Source: JADJLQ01 sp034439915 (GTDB lineage Bacteria > Bacteroidota > Bacteroidia > Chitinophagales > Saprospiraceae). From it: a stretch of DNA of 7,173 nucleotides. The stretch covers positions 1 to 7,173 of the forward strand of contig JAWXBI010000220.1 of the NCBI GenBank assembly GCA_034439915.1, written 5' to 3'. Under the pieces are notes generated by a model that made no database searches, was not told the origin of the DNA, and saw only the letters and a list, made by a program, of their open reading frames with translations. Below are positions 5,217-7,173 of the stretch, in pieces (position 1 is the stretch's first letter; each line of letters begins with the position of its first letter). The translations under genes were made by a program, and so were the position numbers.

Positions 5217-5540
5217 ATGTTGATCAGGGCCCAGGATTTGAACGTATTGATTACGCTGATTGGCGAAAGCATAAAAGTACCGGCAGAAGTCTGGGCTTAC
5301 GGCAGTCGGGTAAAGGGCACAGCACATGACGGCAGCGATATTGATTTGGTCATCCGGCATGGCAACCTATTGCCTATACCCGCCGAACAAATTGATGCCC
5401 TGCGTGAAAAAATAAGGGAAAGTACTATTCCGGTCCTGGTGCAGTTAAACGACTGGGCGGATTTGCCGGAGCGTTTGCATGCTGAAATAGTAAAACAATA
5501 TGAAGTCCTGTTTTCGTCATTGCACCCTGCCGTAATATGA
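5217..5540 (+). CDS. MNT-type nucleotidyltransferase (HEPN/MNT antitoxin-like)
   Basis: This 107-residue minimal nucleotidyltransferase belongs to the HI0073/MntA-like group. Characterised relatives transfer AMP to, and so silence, a HEPN RNase toxin. The signature is clear: AYGSRVKG (Gly29-Ser30) followed by SDIDL with Asp41 and Asp43 as metal ligands. The third acidic residue normally sits in a strand written roughly VDLVDW. Here that stretch is VQLNDW (75-80), with Gln76 where many relatives have Asp, so catalysis may be weak or lost. Asp79 remains. Length is normal. ATG 5217 follows the TGA of the broken HEPN gene by 3 bp, so the two were probably co-transcribed. The frame is open although the toxin is not, as expected if loss of the toxin removes the need for, but not the harmlessness of, the antitoxin. 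Confidence 0.85.
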   Translation: MLIRAQDLNVLITLIGESIKVPAEVWAYGSRVKGTAHDGSDIDLVIRHGNLLPIPAEQIDALREKIRESTIPVLVQLNDWADLPERLHAEIVKQYEVLFSSLHPAVI

Positions 5541-5579
5541 GAATTGTTCTAAACCTGGTTAAATCACACTTATTCTCAT

Positions 5580-5601
5580 TCAATCCGGTTGATTTTTTTT
5601 T
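5580..5601 (+). terminator. Candidate weak intrinsic terminator after the MNT gene
   Basis: TCAAT (5580-5584) pairs with GTTGA (5588-5592), one pair being T-G, around a CCG loop. A run of nine T residues (5593-5601) follows directly. The stem is short and AT-rich, so efficiency is doubtful, but position (about 40 bp after the stop) and the T-run fit the end of the toxin-antitoxin transcript. Confidence 0.45.
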
Positions 5602-5692
5602 AGGATTGCAAATAAAAACTTAACGCCCTAACAGGGAAGTCAGTATATTCGATTTCTTCTCCAATAATTGTCTAACTCACGATCTTTAAAAC

Positions 5693-7063
5693 ATGGAAAA
5701 TTTTAATATCAACCGTCGTCGTTTTCTCCAGAGCTCTTCCGCTTCCCTGGCCATATCTGCTTTGGGACTTCAGGGTTTGGACCTGGTATTTCCGGATAAA
5801 TCCTACCGGGTGGCCTTAATCGGTACCGGATGGTATGGCAAAAGCGATTTGTTCCGCCTGATCCAGGTAGCCCCGGTTGAAGTGGTTGCTTTATGCGAAG
5901 TGGACAAAAATATGCTCAATGCTGCTGCTACTTTGGTGAGTCAACGTCAAAAATCCGGCAAGACCCCACGTTTGTATGGTGACTACAGGAAGATGCTAGC
6001 TGAAAATGAACTGGATCTGGTGCTCATCGGCACTCCGGATCACTGGCATGCCATGCAGGCGATTGATGCCGTAAAAGCCGGCGCCCATGTGTACGTTCAA
6101 AAACCGATCAGTGTGGATGTGATGGAGGGGGAAGCAATGGTGGCTGCAGCCCGCAAATACAATAAAGTGGTACAAGTAGGCACTCAACGCAAAAGCACTC
6201 CCCACCTGATCGACGCCAAAAAAAATATAGTAGATGCCGGTTTGCTGGGCAAGGTTTCACACGTTGAAATGTGCTGTTATCTTCATATGCGCAACAATGG
6301 GAACCCACCGGTGATACCGGTACCCGATTTTCTGGATTACGAGATGTGGACAGGTCCAGCACCCATGAGGCCTTATGACGGTTTGCCCCATATCCGATGG
6401 TGGCGAACCTTTAAAGAATATGGCAATGGCATCATGGGAGACATGTGTGTGCATATGTTCGACACGGTTCGTTGGATGCTTAAATTGGGTTGGCCCAAAC
6501 GCATTTCTTCGGTGGGCGGTATTTATGTACAAAAAGCAGGCAAATCCAATATTCCGGATACTCAATCCGCCATCTTCGAATACAATGAACTCCAATGTGT
6601 ATGGCAACAGCGCAGTTGGGGAAACTCCGACAATCCCGACTATCCCTGGTCATTTACTTTATATGGAGACAAGGGCATGCTGGTAGCCAGCACCATGAAA
6701 TGTGATTTTATTCCGGTCGATCCCAAAGGCGAAAAAATCCATAAAGACGTGGTTTATGAAAAAGAAAAATACCCGGAAGACCTCACAGAAGAGCGGATTG
6801 AGCTCAACGCAGCGCCGGCTACACGCCTGCATATGCTCGATTTTCTCGCAGCCATTGAAAACAAAACCAGGCCGGTAGCCGATATTGAAGAAGGCCATAT
6901 TTCTACTGCCAGTTGTATTCTGGCTAATATATCAATGGAAACCGGACGTCCCGTGCGTTATGACCCCGTCAAAAGGTTGATTACCGGAGATCCGGGAGCC
7001 AGCAAACTGCTCCAACGGGCTTACCGCCAGCCTTGGAAACATCCGGATCCAATGAAGGTTTGA
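5693..7063 (+). CDS. Gfo/Idh/MocA-family oxidoreductase with Tat signal
   Basis: This 456-residue NAD(P)-dependent sugar-type oxidoreductase is probably exported folded to the periplasm. NRRRFLQ (7-13) followed by a mild hydrophobic stretch matches the twin-arginine signal SRRxFLK. The Rossmann domain follows: VALIGTGWYG (40-49) is the nucleotide loop, and VVALCEVD ends the second strand. LIGTPDHWHAMQAIDAVKAG (111-130) and VQKPIS (135-140, Lys137 at the usual EKP position) are family hallmarks. GDMCVHMFDTV (249-259) in the second domain carries Asp250, His254 and Asp257, in the region of the family's active-site Asp/His. Length fits the Tat-exported branch, common in Bacteroidota and Planctomycetota. 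Substrate is unknown; relatives oxidise or epimerise sugars, inositols or modified glycans. It is monocistronic here, with a 152-bp spacer in front. No frame defects are seen. Confidence 0.93.
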   Translation: MENFNINRRRFLQSSSASLAISALGLQGLDLVFPDKSYRVALIGTGWYGKSDLFRLIQVAPVEVVALCEVDKNMLNAAATLVSQRQKSGKTPRLYGDYRKMLAENELDLVLIGTPDHWHAMQAIDAVKAGAHVYVQKPISVDVMEGEAMVAAARKYNKVVQVGTQRKSTPHLIDAKKNIVDAGLLGKVSHVEMCCYLHMRNNGNPPVIPVPDFLDYEMWTGPAPMRPYDGLPHIRWWRTFKEYGNGIMGDMCVHMFDTVRWMLKLGWPKRISSVGGIYVQKAGKSNIPDTQSAIFEYNELQCVWQQRSWGNSDNPDYPWSFTLYGDKGMLVASTMKCDFIPVDPKGEKIHKDVVYEKEKYPEDLTEERIELNAAPATRLHMLDFLAAIENKTRPVADIEEGHISTASCILANISMETGRPVRYDPVKRLITGDPGASKLLQRAYRQPWKHPDPMKV

Positions 7064-7141
7064 GCTACGAGAAGCGAGAGTCGAGCTTGCTTAGTGTCTG
7101 AAAAGTTCGAAAAGACAGGATGTCCAGGGCAAATCTAGTTT

Positions 7142-7173
7142 CCCTAATCCCCATACCCCCATACCCTTTGCCC
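7142..7173 (-). other. Putative G-quadruplex motif at the window's right end
   Basis: The plus strand has five C-tracts of 3, 4, 5, 3 and 3 bases (7142-7144, 7149-7152, 7156-7160, 7164-7166, 7171-7173), separated by 4, 3, 3 and 4 bases. The minus strand therefore satisfies the G3+N1-7 quadruplex rule with one tract to spare. It lies 79 bp after the oxidoreductase stop and may continue past the window edge. The stretch 7064-7141 before it holds no recognisable gene. Confidence 0.6.

Noticed and set aside
5644..5651. TATATTCG as a promoter for the oxidoreductase
   Set aside because: It has one mismatch to TAnnTTTG and no TTTG at the -33 distance, so it is too weak to claim.
6108..6898. Minus-strand and alternative-frame ORFs across the oxidoreductase gene
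   Set aside because: They are shadows of a long, clearly conserved coding frame and show no recognisable domains.

Overview
The window looks like accessory or intergenic-rich chromosome of a member of the Bacteroidota. The reasons are a GH97 glycosidase lipoprotein, a Tat-exported Gfo/Idh/MocA oxidoreductase, a TAnnTTTG -7-type promoter box, an absence of strong Shine-Dalgarno sites, and moderate-to-low GC. The species cannot be told from the sequence.

Layout, left to right. (1) 1-1103 is a REP-associated tyrosine transposase gene (152-736, +) between two different tandem arrays. On the left are 23-bp repeats that run off the window edge. On the right are ten 33/34-bp repeats plus a decayed eleventh. 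Both arrays carry nearly the same 11-nt palindromic core (GTGACTGCCAC and GTGGCTGCCAC), and another core copy starts directly after the transposase stop codon. (2) 1286-3268 (+) is a complete GH97 glycoside hydrolase of the retaining type, with a lipoprotein signal. (3) 3410-4534 is a complete IS630-family insertion sequence. Its 29-bp imperfect terminal inverted repeats, TA target duplication and intact DDE transposase (minus strand) can all be read directly. It sits in the stop codon of a 20-codon Cys-rich minus-strand ORF, and behind that lies a 36-codon minus-strand gene remnant. (4) 4822-5540 (+) is a decayed HEPN/MNT toxin-antitoxin-like pair. The HI0074-type HEPN gene has lost an internal segment and its frame, so the RNNTAH motif is out of frame. 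The nucleotidyltransferase partner is still open. (5) 5693-7063 (+) is an intact Tat-signal Gfo/Idh/MocA oxidoreductase, followed by a C-rich tail that is a good G-quadruplex candidate on the minus strand.

Together, two exported carbohydrate-related genes are separated by a zone that collects mobile and decaying elements: RayT with arrays, IS630, a broken toxin-antitoxin pair and gene fragments. No operon joins GH97 to the oxidoreductase. The most unusual part is the RayT locus with its two arrays. It could be a REP/RAYT-like system in Bacteroidota in which the recognised palindrome has been expanded into long tandem arrays.
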